Positions 1 through 5,819 of a stretch of DNA of 16,577 nucleotides are shown here, piece by piece. The translations under genes and the position numbers were made by a program. The notes below the pieces were generated by a model. The model made no database searches. It was not told the DNA's origin and worked only from the letters and a program-made list of their open reading frames with translations. The DNA comes from Roseburia zhanii (GTDB lineage: Bacteria; Bacillota; Clostridia; Lachnospirales; Lachnospiraceae): positions 1-16,577 of the forward strand of contig NZ_JACOPH010000024.1 of NCBI RefSeq assembly GCF_014287635.1, in the 5' to 3' direction. Numbering within the stretch: the first letter of the stretch is position 1; each line of letters begins with the position of its first letter.

Positions 1-167
1 TGGAAGGGATAAACGCTGAAGGCATCTAAGCGTGAAGCCCCCCTTAAGATGAGATATCCCAGTTATAAACTGTAAGACCCCTTGAAGACTACAAGGTAGA
101 TAGGGCAGAGGTGGAAGTGCAGCAATGCATGGAGCTGACTGTTACTAATCGGTCGAGGGCTTGACCA
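1..167 (+). rRNA. 23S rRNA, 3' end (partial)
   Basis: This is the last part of a large-subunit ribosomal RNA; the rest lies upstream of the window. The segment contains the conserved 3' domain words GGCATCTAAGCGTGAAGCC, GAGATATCCC and TACTAATCGGTCGAGG, and ends near CTTGACC around position 167. The exact mature end is inferred from other Firmicute 23S genes. It leads directly, after about 60 bases, into a tRNA cluster, so it is probably the upstream part of one transcript with the tRNAs. No 5S gene is seen between them. Confidence 0.95.
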
Positions 168-228
168 AAAGATCGGATAAATCTGTATGAAGTTTTGAAG
201 GTATATGATTATTTAATAATATGTATAT

Positions 229-302
229 GGCCCAATGGCTCAGTTGGTTAGAGCGCCGCCCTGTCACGGCGGAGGTCGCGGGTTCGAGTCCCGCTTGGGT
301 CG
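229..302 (+). tRNA. tRNA-Asp (GTC)
   Basis: The acceptor stem GGCCCAA pairs with TTGGGTC (one G-T pair) and G302 is the discriminator. The D arm (GGCTCAGTTGGTTAGAGC) and T arm (GGTTCGAGTCC) are normal. The anticodon GTC is at 263-265. No CCA is encoded. First gene of the seven-tRNA cluster that follows the 23S gene. Confidence 0.97.
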
Positions 303-306
303 CTGT

Positions 307-379
307 GGGATCTTAGCTCAGCTGGGAGAGCATCTGCCTTACAAGCAGAGGGTCACAGGTTCGAGCCCTGTAGGTCCCA
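307..379 (+). tRNA. tRNA-Val (TAC)
   Basis: The seven-pair acceptor stem is GGGATCT with AGGTCCC (one T-G pair), discriminator A379. The anticodon loop CTTACAA carries TAC at 340-342. The T arm GGTTCGAGCCC is canonical. It lies only four bases after tRNA-Asp. CCA is not encoded. Confidence 0.97.
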
Positions 380-400
380 TTTTTATTCTAAATTGCATAT

Positions 401-473
401 GCCGATGTGGCTCAATTGGCAGAGCAGCTGATTTGTAATCAGCAGGTTATCGGTTCGAGTCCGATCATCGGCT
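401..473 (+). tRNA. tRNA-Thr (TGT)
   Basis: The acceptor stem GCCGATG pairs perfectly with CATCGGC, discriminator T473. The anticodon stem GCTGA/TCAGC closes the loop TTTGTAA, giving anticodon TGT at 434-436. D and T arms are regular. Third tRNA of the cluster. Confidence 0.97.
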
Positions 474-503
474 TTACAATATACATCTGTATGTTGTATG
501 AAT

Positions 504-585
504 GGGCAGATTCCCGAGTGGCCAAAGGGGACAGACTGTAAATCTGCTGCATATTGCTTCGGTGGTTCGAATCCACCTCTGCCCA
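504..585 (+). tRNA. tRNA-Tyr (GTA)
   Basis: Class II tRNA of 82 nt with a long variable arm (about 549-562, including TGCATATTGCTTCG). The acceptor stem GGGCAGA pairs with TCTGCCC, discriminator A585. The anticodon GTA is at 538-540. The D arm starts TTCCCGAGTGGCC, typical of class II tRNAs. Confidence 0.96.
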
Positions 586-611
586 TTGTTTTAACTTAAT
601 ATTATCATTAT

Positions 612-685
612 CGCGGGGTGGAGCAGTCTGGAAGCTCGTCGGGCTCATAACCCGAAGGTCACAGGTTCAAATCCTGTCCCCGCAA
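612..685 (+). tRNA. initiator tRNA-fMet (CAT)
   Basis: The anticodon CAT is at 646-648. This is the initiator type: the first base C612 faces A684 (unpaired C1:A72), and the anticodon stem TCGGG/CCCGA carries three consecutive G-C pairs next to the loop. Both are hallmarks of bacterial initiator tRNA. The rest of the acceptor stem is GCGGGG with CCCCGC, discriminator A685. Confidence 0.96.
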
Positions 686-692
686 CTCAGAT

Positions 693-765
<73 letters not shown>

Positions 766-786
766 CTCTCGAAGAAATTCGAGTAT

Positions 787-859
787 GGGATATTAGCTCA
801 GTTGGTAGAGCACTTGACTTTTAATCAAGTTGTCCGGGGTTCGAATCCCCGATGTCTCA
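787..859 (+). tRNA. tRNA-Lys (TTT)
   Basis: The acceptor stem GGGATAT pairs with ATGTCTC (two G-T pairs), discriminator A859. The anticodon stem CTTGA/TCAAG closes loop CTTTTAA with anticodon TTT at 820-822. Last tRNA of the cluster; a strong terminator follows 12 bases later. Confidence 0.97.
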
Positions 860-870
860 TTAGTGTAATA

Positions 871-901
871 AAAAAGGTCGTTCAATAGAACGATCTTTTT
901 T
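871..901 (+). terminator. terminator of the rRNA-tRNA cluster
   Basis: The arm AAAAAGGTCGTTC (871-883) pairs with GAACGATCTTTTT (888-900) around the four-base loop AATA, with one G-T pair. The 3' arm ends in a run of T. The A-run on the 5' side means it could also stop transcription coming from the right. It closes the cluster that starts with the 23S gene. Confidence 0.9.
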
Positions 902-942
902 GTTACACCTAAGTATAAATAGAGATTCGAAATTCAGAGAAT

Positions 943-1050
943 CTAGCTGTCTGGGAGTGCTAGACGTTCGGGGGATGCATTTATAGCACCAACTGGAGCG
1001 AAGAACGAATCCCTAATATCTACATTGAAAAATCCCATAAAATAAGACAT
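943..1050 (-). other. short ORF or remnant, copy 1 of a D-I-x-D-S motif
   Basis: The minus strand is open from ATG at 1050 to TAG at 943-945, giving 35 residues. Residues 11-23 read DIRDSFFAPVGAI, followed by a tail rich in Pro, Ala and Leu. The same motif recurs in the same orientation at 1120-1230. No clear ribosome binding site sits in front of the ATG (the nearest GGAG is about 15 bases away). It may be a worn repeat or gene end rather than a working gene. Function unknown. Confidence 0.3.
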
Positions 1051-1063
1051 AAACAAAGATGAG

Positions 1064-1090
1064 GCACTCCATAGAAGGAGAGCTTTTTTT
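1064..1090 (+). terminator. terminator-like hairpin
   Basis: GCACTCC (1064-1070) pairs with GGAGAGC (1077-1083) with one A-A mismatch, around the loop ATAGAA. A run of seven T follows. It is oriented to stop plus-strand transcription, yet no gene is visible directly upstream, because the tRNA cluster already has its own terminator. It may be left from a lost gene. Confidence 0.55.
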
Positions 1091-1119
1091 GTTTGACTAA
1101 GATTTGACTAACAAACATC

Positions 1120-1230
1120 TTATTTTTTTATCAGTAGATCTTCTAATGCTCCGGCGGCTGTTTCATCTTCATTCTGTATAGTACCGACCGGAGTAAATAT
1201 TGAATCTCCAATGTCATATTTTACATCAGA
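1120..1230 (-). pseudogene. gene remnant, copy 2 of a D-I-x-D-S motif
   Basis: The minus-strand frame from 1230 to the TAA at 1120-1122 is open for 36 residues. It contains DIGDSIFTPVGTI and then an acidic tail ending in LEDLLIKK. A stop (TGA, 1231-1233) lies directly upstream and no ATG, GTG or TTG start is available in the open part, so the frame is broken or is only a fragment. Between this copy and the one at 943-1050 most codons of the shared motif differ at the third base only, which suggests both came from a translated ancestor. Confidence 0.35.
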
Positions 1231-1361
1231 TCATCATTATACCAGAGCATTTTAGGGTAAATGTCCGCAATGTGTCCGCAAAATTTTCTATATGATGAAG
1301 TAAAAATCCAATTAGAATCAGCTCGAATTTACGAGTCTGTTTCCGTATTATCAATGAGTAT

Positions 1362-1388
1362 AAATGGGATGGCTTCCCATTTGTTTTA
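1362..1388 (+). terminator. possible weak terminator hairpin
   Basis: AAATGGGA (1362-1369) pairs perfectly with TCCCATTT (1375-1382) around a five-base loop, followed by GTTTT. The stem is short and modest in GC, so termination is uncertain. It could insulate the LytTR gene from read-through. Confidence 0.35.
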
Positions 1389-1509
1389 GGAAAGCACGTT
1401 TTAGGAAAGCAGTATTGATTTTGAGAAGAAAAAATACTCTAATTACAGAAAAGTGAAAGATATTTCAACGAAAATAGAATAAAACATTCCTAAATGAACA
1501 ATATTGCTA

Positions 1510-1538
1510 TTGAAACTGCCAAATACTTATGATAGACT
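1510..1538 (+). promoter_or_regulatory. sigma-A-like promoter of the LytTR-PAS gene
   Basis: The -35 box TTGAAA (1510-1515) is separated by 17 bases from the -10 box TAGACT (1533-1538). A TG one base upstream of the -10 box makes it an extended -10 type. It lies about 70 bases before the start codon at 1611. Confidence 0.6.
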
Positions 1539-1610
1539 AAGAATAGGGATGTTTTGTAGTAGTCCGTAAGCGATGAGACTGATGAAACAGAACAAATGAG
1601 GAGAGTACAT

Positions 1611-2429
1611 ATGGAGAAAAAGGCGACATTATTGACAGTCAAAAATAAATCTTTACAGCAGGAATTCCAGATAAATACAGACGATATTCTGTATGCGATG
1701 AAAACAGAGGAAGAAAGTCATGCCAAACCATGGATTTATATGATAGACGGAAAACAATTTTCTTATCCGAATTCTATGGGAACATTAGAAGAAGAACTGG
1801 GAAAAGAGTTTATTCGTATCAGCCGCCAGTGTATCGTGGCATCCAAAGCAATTCATTCTGTGACTAAGGAGCATATTCTTTTAAATACAGGAGAGAAACT
1901 TTCTTATAGTAACCGGAATAGAAAAAGAATCATTTGTACACAGCATGAGAATCAGAAGAAGATATTGAAGAAACTACATGAAAGTAAAAAAGCGATGACG
2001 TATGAGGATTATGCAGAACATTACAAAAGTTTCGATCATATGCCATTTGCATTTGCAGATATTGAGATGGTATTTGATGATAATGCGGAAGCGGTAGACT
2101 GGATTTTCTGTTATGGCAATGACGCACTTGCTCAGATTGAGAAGACACCGTTAAAAGATATGATCGGAAATTCTTTTGGTTCTGTTTTTGCTAACATGGA
2201 TACCAAATGGCTCCGAAGTTATGAACAGGTTGTCCTATATGGCAGAATTCAGGAAATCATAGATTACAGTCCTGAGATCGACACGTATCTGCATGTGACA
2301 TGTTTTCCGACATTTCCGGGACATTGTGGGTGTATCTTAAAGGATATCACGAAAATCGAATATGCCGAGGGCGAAAAAAGCAGTGAGAAGGCATTGCGGC
2401 TGTATCTGGCAAAGGTTATCAATGCATAA
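1611..2429 (+). CDS. LytTR DNA-binding regulator with C-terminal PAS-like domain
   Basis: Probable transcription regulator of 272 residues. The N-terminal part (about 22-107) matches the LytTR DNA-binding fold: an ILYA strand near residue 26, the core FIRISRQCIVASKAI (67-81), and LNTGEKLSYSNRNRKRI (91-107), corresponding to the family's 'hR.hrs.hVN...I' and 'L..G..h.hSR' words. Residues 130-248 resemble a PAS sensor: VFDDNAEAVDWIFCYGNDALAQIE, then GNSFGSVF, ending CGCILKDIT. Such PAS units occur in Firmicute signalling proteins. No receiver domain is present, so it is not a classical LytR/AgrA response regulator; signal input probably comes through the PAS part. The start at 1611 is preferred over an in-frame ATG at 1596 because GAGGAG (1598-1603) lies 7 bases upstream of it. 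There is no clear terminator before the surface-protein gene 111 bases downstream, so co-transcription or control of that gene is plausible, by inference only. Confidence 0.85.
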   Translation: MEKKATLLTVKNKSLQQEFQINTDDILYAMKTEEESHAKPWIYMIDGKQFSYPNSMGTLEEELGKEFIRISRQCIVASKAIHSVTKEHILLNTGEKLSYSNRNRKRIICTQHENQKKILKKLHESKKAMTYEDYAEHYKSFDHMPFAFADIEMVFDDNAEAVDWIFCYGNDALAQIEKTPLKDMIGNSFGSVFANMDTKWLRSYEQVVLYGRIQEIIDYSPEIDTYLHVTCFPTFPGHCGCILKDITKIEYAEGEKSSEKALRLYLAKVINA

Positions 2430-2540
2430 TATTTTCTCATCCTATAGTTGTAGATTAGGTTGATGATGCCATCTGTATTTTAGCACTTTGGAGAGAAAAT
2501 TTTTATATAGATGAAGTAAAAAAATAATTAGTGGATTTAG

Positions 2541-5348
2541 GTGTTTATTAAATGCCTGAAGAAAGGAGAAAATTTAAAAAAAGAACTCAAAAAACTATTT
2601 GCATATCTGCTCGTTCTTGCGATAGCACTTACCTCGGTATTTACCGGACAGATTGTGACAAAGACGACAGTAAAAGCGGCAACACTTGAAAATGATGGGA
2701 CAGAAATCACTGCAGAGACAGAGGCGTCTGTCGATATCACAACAAATGCAGAAGGGCAGACCGTCTATACCCTGAAAGGTAATGTCAAAAATGGATTAAA
2801 GATTACTCTTTCAGAAGGAGAAACTGTTATCTTAGATGAAAAAGGCTATTCTATTAATGGGAAAGATCAGATTGATGAGGGCTCGGAATCAATGCCGGCT
2901 TTGGAAATTGCCGGTGCAGGGACGCTGATCCTGAAAAATGCCAACTTAACAGGTGGTCATGGAAACGAAAAGTTTTGGCATAATGGACAGGGTGCCACCG
3001 CTATCCGTGTTACTTCACCAGATGTATCGCTGATCTTACAGGAAACGGTTAACATCATCGGTGGAAAGGCAGCAAGCGGAAATACGTCGGGTAGCAAAGC
3101 TGGAAACGGAAGTTCCGGGATAGAGTTTTCCGGTGCCATACTGAAAGTGGATAGGGGAAGCAAGATTACCATTAAGGGTTCGGATGGATACCAGGGAATG
3201 AGTGGGGATGCATATGTTAACGGATTAGATGGCACTCCGGGAGGCTGTGCACTGAACTTTAACGGCAGCAGTCTGTTGGTACGTGACGATGCTTGTCTTA
3301 CTCTTGCCGGGGGCAATGGTGGGCAAGGTGCTTCTGGTTCTCAAGGAGTTAAAAATTCGTATCAAATATACCAGAAAGCAGCAAATGGTACCAATGGCGG
3401 TAACGGTGGCGATGCACTTTCTTTTGAAGGAAACGTTTATGCCATTTCTTCCACAGCAAAGATAACCTATACACCCGGAACCGGTGGAACCGGTGGTGCG
3501 GCTGGTACCTACAAGGATTCTGATGGTACAACACTTTTAGATGGCGAGGTCGGCAAACAAGGCATAGATGGCCAGAACTTGGCATACAGCAGCGGTCTGA
3601 TGTCTGATAAGACTATCTTACAATCCGCTCTTTCAGATGGTGATGAGGTGATATCTGTTACATTACATTATTCAGATGACACGCAGACCTATTATGCAAA
3701 AAAAGACAGCACGATCAACCCTGCGTATCTTTCGGATAGCGAATATTATAGGGTAACAAAGTGGTATACCGATGAGAGTTTACAAACACCGGTTAATATG
3801 GGAGAAACACTTACTCTTACTCAAGATACAGATTTTTATGCGGATTATATAGCTGCGACTTTCAAGGTCAGCTTTTCTACAGGTGAAGATACAATTCCTG
3901 TCGTGGATCAGGTAGTAACTTATCCGGCAGGAGTCACCGAACCGGAGGATCCAACGAGAAGAGGATATACCTTTGGAGGCTGGTATAAAGACGAAGCCTG
4001 CCAGAATGCGTATGACTTTGCTGCGCCGGTGACAGGAAATATGACACTTTATGCAAAGTGGACGATCAACACATATACAGTATCGTTTGATTCATTGGGG
4101 GGATCTTCTATAGATACTAAAACAGCTGATTACAACACAACGATCACAAAACCGGAAAATCCAACGAAAATGGAATATACCTTTGGAGGCTGGTATACAG
4201 ATTACGACTGCACGAAGGCTTACGATTTTGCTGCGCCGGTGACAGGAAATATGACACTTTATGCAAAGTGGACGATCAACACATATACAGTATCGTTTGA
4301 TTCATTGGGGGGATCTTCTATAGATACTAAAACAGCTGATTACAACACAACGATCACAAAACCGGAAAATCCAACGAAAATGGAATATACCTTTGGAGGC
4401 TGGTATACAGATTACGACTGCACGAAGGCTTACGATTTTGCTGCGCCGGTGACAGGAAATATGACACTTTATGCAAAGTGGACGATCAACACATATACAG
4501 TATCGTTTGATTCATTGGGGGGATCTTCTATAGATACTAAAACAGCTGATTACAACACAGTGGTTAGCCAGCCGGAAAAACCGACGAAAATGGGATATAC
4601 CTTTGGAGGCTGGTTTACGGATAAAGACTGTACTGTTGCTTACGACTTTAACGCTCTGGTGACAGACAATATCACCCTTTATGCTAAATGGAACAAAATT
4701 CCAGATCAGCAGAAACCAAACGAAACACCAGCCGACAATCCGTCCACAGGACAGACTGATACCAAGCAGCCTTCCAATGGACAGACCAATACAAAACAGC
4801 CTTCCACCGAACCGACAGATACAAATCAGTCCTCCAATGGAACGGTAAAAACTTCGATTACCTTAAATGTTTCTTCCCTTCCATTACAGAAAGGAAAAAG
4901 CACAACTGCTGTAAAAGCTACCCTTTACGATAGTGACTCCATTGCAAAATGGGAATCTTCCAACACCAAAGTTGCAAAAGTATCCCGGAAAGGTAAGATC
5001 ACCGCAAAGAAAGTCGGAACAGCTACAATCACTGTCACCACAAAAAATGGTGCAACTGCATCTGTAAAGATCCATGTACAGAAAGGTAAAGTAAAGACCA
5101 AAACACTTAGTGTTACCAATGTTACCGCTAAGAAATTAACCTTGAAAAAAGGAAAAACCTTTACTTTAAAAATGGCTGTAACACCGCTTACATCACAGGA
5201 TAAAGTAAAATTTACTTCTTCAAATAAAAAAATCATCACTATAAATGGCAAAGGAAAAATAAAAGCCATTAAAACAGGTTCTGCTAAGATCACGGTCAAG
5301 AGTGGAGCAAAAGTGATGAAAATCAAAGTAATGGTGAAAAAGAAATAA
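2541..5348 (+). CDS. large secreted surface protein with List_Bact repeats and BIG2 domains
   Basis: Secreted protein of up to 935 residues; function unknown, adhesin-like by architecture. In order: signal peptide (positively charged LKKELKKL, hydrophobic core about 19-36, likely cut near VKA-A at 44-47); a glycine-rich, repetitive region (about 50-360) that may be a parallel beta-helix, with motifs such as GGNGGQGASG; four about 70-residue List_Bact (InlB B-repeat type) units ending in YAKW at residues 507, 577, 647 and 717; a Thr/Pro/Gln linker (718-770); and two BIG2 Ig-like domains (about 771-847 and 850-933). No LPXTG, SLH or choline-binding anchor is seen. The start is problematic: the only standard start codon upstream in frame is GTG at 2541, which has no good ribosome binding site, while the good site AGGAG faces TTA at 2574. 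Its paralogue lies convergently at 5820-8369; their C-terminal halves are almost identical. Linker duplication makes this copy ten residues longer there. Confidence 0.88.
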   Translation: MFIKCLKKGENLKKELKKLFAYLLVLAIALTSVFTGQIVTKTTVKAATLENDGTEITAETEASVDITTNAEGQTVYTLKGNVKNGLKITLSEGETVILDEKGYSINGKDQIDEGSESMPALEIAGAGTLILKNANLTGGHGNEKFWHNGQGATAIRVTSPDVSLILQETVNIIGGKAASGNTSGSKAGNGSSGIEFSGAILKVDRGSKITIKGSDGYQGMSGDAYVNGLDGTPGGCALNFNGSSLLVRDDACLTLAGGNGGQGASGSQGVKNSYQIYQKAANGTNGGNGGDALSFEGNVYAISSTAKITYTPGTGGTGGAAGTYKDSDGTTLLDGEVGKQGIDGQNLAYSSGLMSDKTILQSALSDGDEVISVTLHYSDDTQTYYAKKDSTINPAYLSDSEYYRVTKWYTDESLQTPVNMGETLTLTQDTDFYADYIAATFKVSFSTGEDTIPVVDQVVTYPAGVTEPEDPTRRGYTFGGWYKDEACQNAYDFAAPVTGNMTLYAKWTINTYTVSFDSLGGSSIDTKTADYNTTITKPENPTKMEYTFGGWYTDYDCTKAYDFAAPVTGNMTLYAKWTINTYTVSFDSLGGSSIDTKTADYNTTITKPENPTKMEYTFGGWYTDYDCTKAYDFAAPVTGNMTLYAKWTINTYTVSFDSLGGSSIDTKTADYNTVVSQPEKPTKMGYTFGGWFTDKDCTVAYDFNALVTDNITLYAKWNKIPDQQKPNETPADNPSTGQTDTKQPSNGQTNTKQPSTEPTDTNQSSNGTVKTSITLNVSSLPLQKGKSTTAVKATLYDSDSIAKWESSNTKVAKVSRKGKITAKKVGTATITVTTKNGATASVKIHVQKGKVKTKTLSVTNVTAKKLTLKKGKTFTLKMAVTPLTSQDKVKFTSSNKKIITINGKGKIKAIKTGSAKITVKSGAKVMKIKVMVKKK
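2564..2568 (+). promoter_or_regulatory. ribosome binding site facing a TTA codon
   Basis: AGGAG at 2564-2568 is followed five bases later by TTA (2574-2576). Comparison with the paralogue at 8369, whose AGGAGG precedes ATG followed by the same Lys-Glu-Leu-Lys-Lys codons, shows that this TTA occupies the start-codon position. The ribosome binding site therefore appears intact while the start codon is missing. Confidence 0.6.
4017..4559 (+). repeat. perfect 210-bp tandem repeat inside the surface gene
   Basis: The 210-base unit coding for one 70-residue List_Bact domain is repeated without a single difference: position n equals position n+210 from 4017 up to 4559, about 2.6 copies. The repeats end where the fourth domain diverges at 4560. 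The in-frame period keeps the reading frame when copies are gained or lost. Perfect identity even at silent sites indicates recent expansion or ongoing homogenisation. Confidence 0.95.
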
Positions 5349-5368
5349 GTGAGCATCTAATTGGCTAT

Positions 5369-5533
5369 CTAGTACATCGTTTCGTAAATAACTATACCAA
5401 TCACGTAGGATGCGGATTCGAGCGTGCAGGTATAAAAACGCAGGCGTAGCGGGCTACGCCGAGGCTTTTCTACCTGTACGATCGGATTCGCAGGCAAGTG
5501 AATGGTGTGGTTATTTCGAAAACGATGTACTAG
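5369..5533. repeat. 165-bp imperfect palindrome (fold-back element)
   Basis: The ends CTAGTACATCGTTT (5369-5382) and AAACGATGTACTAG (5520-5533) are perfect inverted copies. The arms continue with good but imperfect pairing to a perfect core, GGCGTAGC (5443-5450) with GCTACGCC (5453-5460). Both arms share words such as GGATTCG/CGAATCC and CAGGTA/TACCTG. No obvious target-site duplication flanks it. It could be a small palindromic mobile repeat, or an RNA hairpin at the 3' end of the surface-gene transcript. Confidence 0.85.
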
Positions 5534-5569
5534 TAACTCGAATTTCATAATACTAACAATATATGTAAA

Positions 5570-5618
5570 AAATAGTGCCGGAAACGATCCGAATCATCGG
5601 TCATTTCCGGCACTATTT
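5570..5618. terminator. two-way terminator between convergent surface genes
   Basis: AAATAGTGCCGGAAA (5570-5584) pairs perfectly, 15 bp, with TTTCCGGCACTATTT (5604-5618). The 19-base loop contains a short inner stem CGAT/ATCG. The A-rich 5' flank and T-rich 3' flank allow it to work in both directions, which fits its place between convergent genes. Confidence 0.75.
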
Positions 5619-5659
5619 ATATTTCGCTATAGTTCTATAATATTTTGTAAATTATGCTG

Positions 5660-5803
5660 GTGTACACTGCTTATAATATGTCATAGGCTATATAAGCATA
5701 CACCGTTTAAAATTATTCATAGGTTTTACCGGCATACACCGTTTAAAATCATTCATAGGTTTTACCAGCGTACATCGTTTAAAAGATTTTATAGATAATA
5801 CCT
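5660..5803. repeat. 36-bp tandem repeat, four copies plus a partial one
   Basis: Units start at 5660, 5696, 5732 and 5768, with a partial unit from 5804 running into the stop codon of the minus-strand gene. Units two and three (GCATACACCGTTTAAAAT at their start) differ at only a few positions; units one and four are more worn. There are no variable spacers. The array sits directly downstream of the second surface gene. Confidence 0.85.
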
Positions 5804-5819
5804 GTGTATATCATAGATA

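Larger units (their letters stand above)
902..1610. other. gene-poor region with degenerate repeats
   Basis: About 700 bases lie between the tRNA terminator and the LytTR gene, and I see no convincing complete gene in them. They hold two minus-strand tracts that encode a shared short peptide motif (943-1050 and 1120-1230, listed separately), a terminator-like hairpin at 1064-1090, a second hairpin at 1362-1388, and a tandem pair of GTTTTAGGAAAGCA (1383-1396 and 1398-1411). The LytTR gene promoter lies at 1510-1538. The direct repeat TGTCCGCAA (around 1261-1280) is also noted. The region behind a tRNA cluster is a common landing place for integrating elements, so this could be a decayed remnant. 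That is inference; no integrase or att duplication can be demonstrated. Confidence 0.5.
5349..5819. other. intergenic region between convergent surface genes
   Basis: This 471-base stretch contains, in order, a 165-base fold-back (5369-5533), a long hairpin likely acting as a two-way terminator (5570-5618) and a 36-bp tandem repeat (5660-5803). An open frame over 5502-5798 exists, but it follows the tandem repeat, has no ribosome binding site and gives a low-complexity peptide, so I do not call a gene. Confidence 0.7.

Noticed and set aside
235..648. Open frames across the tRNA genes
   Set aside because: They run through clear tRNA genes on either strand and have no ribosome binding sites; the apparent peptides are translations of tRNA arms.
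1110..1420. Remnant of a tyrosine recombinase
   Set aside because: Position behind tRNAs and the repeated TGTCCGCAA suggested it, but no catalytic R-H-R-Y motif or att duplication can be seen, and the open frames are about 35 residues at most.
2430..2540. LytTR binding site in front of the first surface gene
   Set aside because: Words such as TAGGTTGAT resemble half of a LytTR site, but the second half and the usual spacing do not fit well enough.
5300..5348. Wall-anchor (LPXTG) at the end of the surface proteins
   Set aside because: Both proteins end in the BIG2 fold with Lys-rich tails; no LPXTG, hydrophobic tail or SLH unit is present.
5502..5798. Plus-strand reading frame with 12-residue repeats (about HTPFKIIHRFYR)
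   Set aside because: It simply follows the 36-bp tandem repeat and the terminator hairpin, and has no ribosome binding site.
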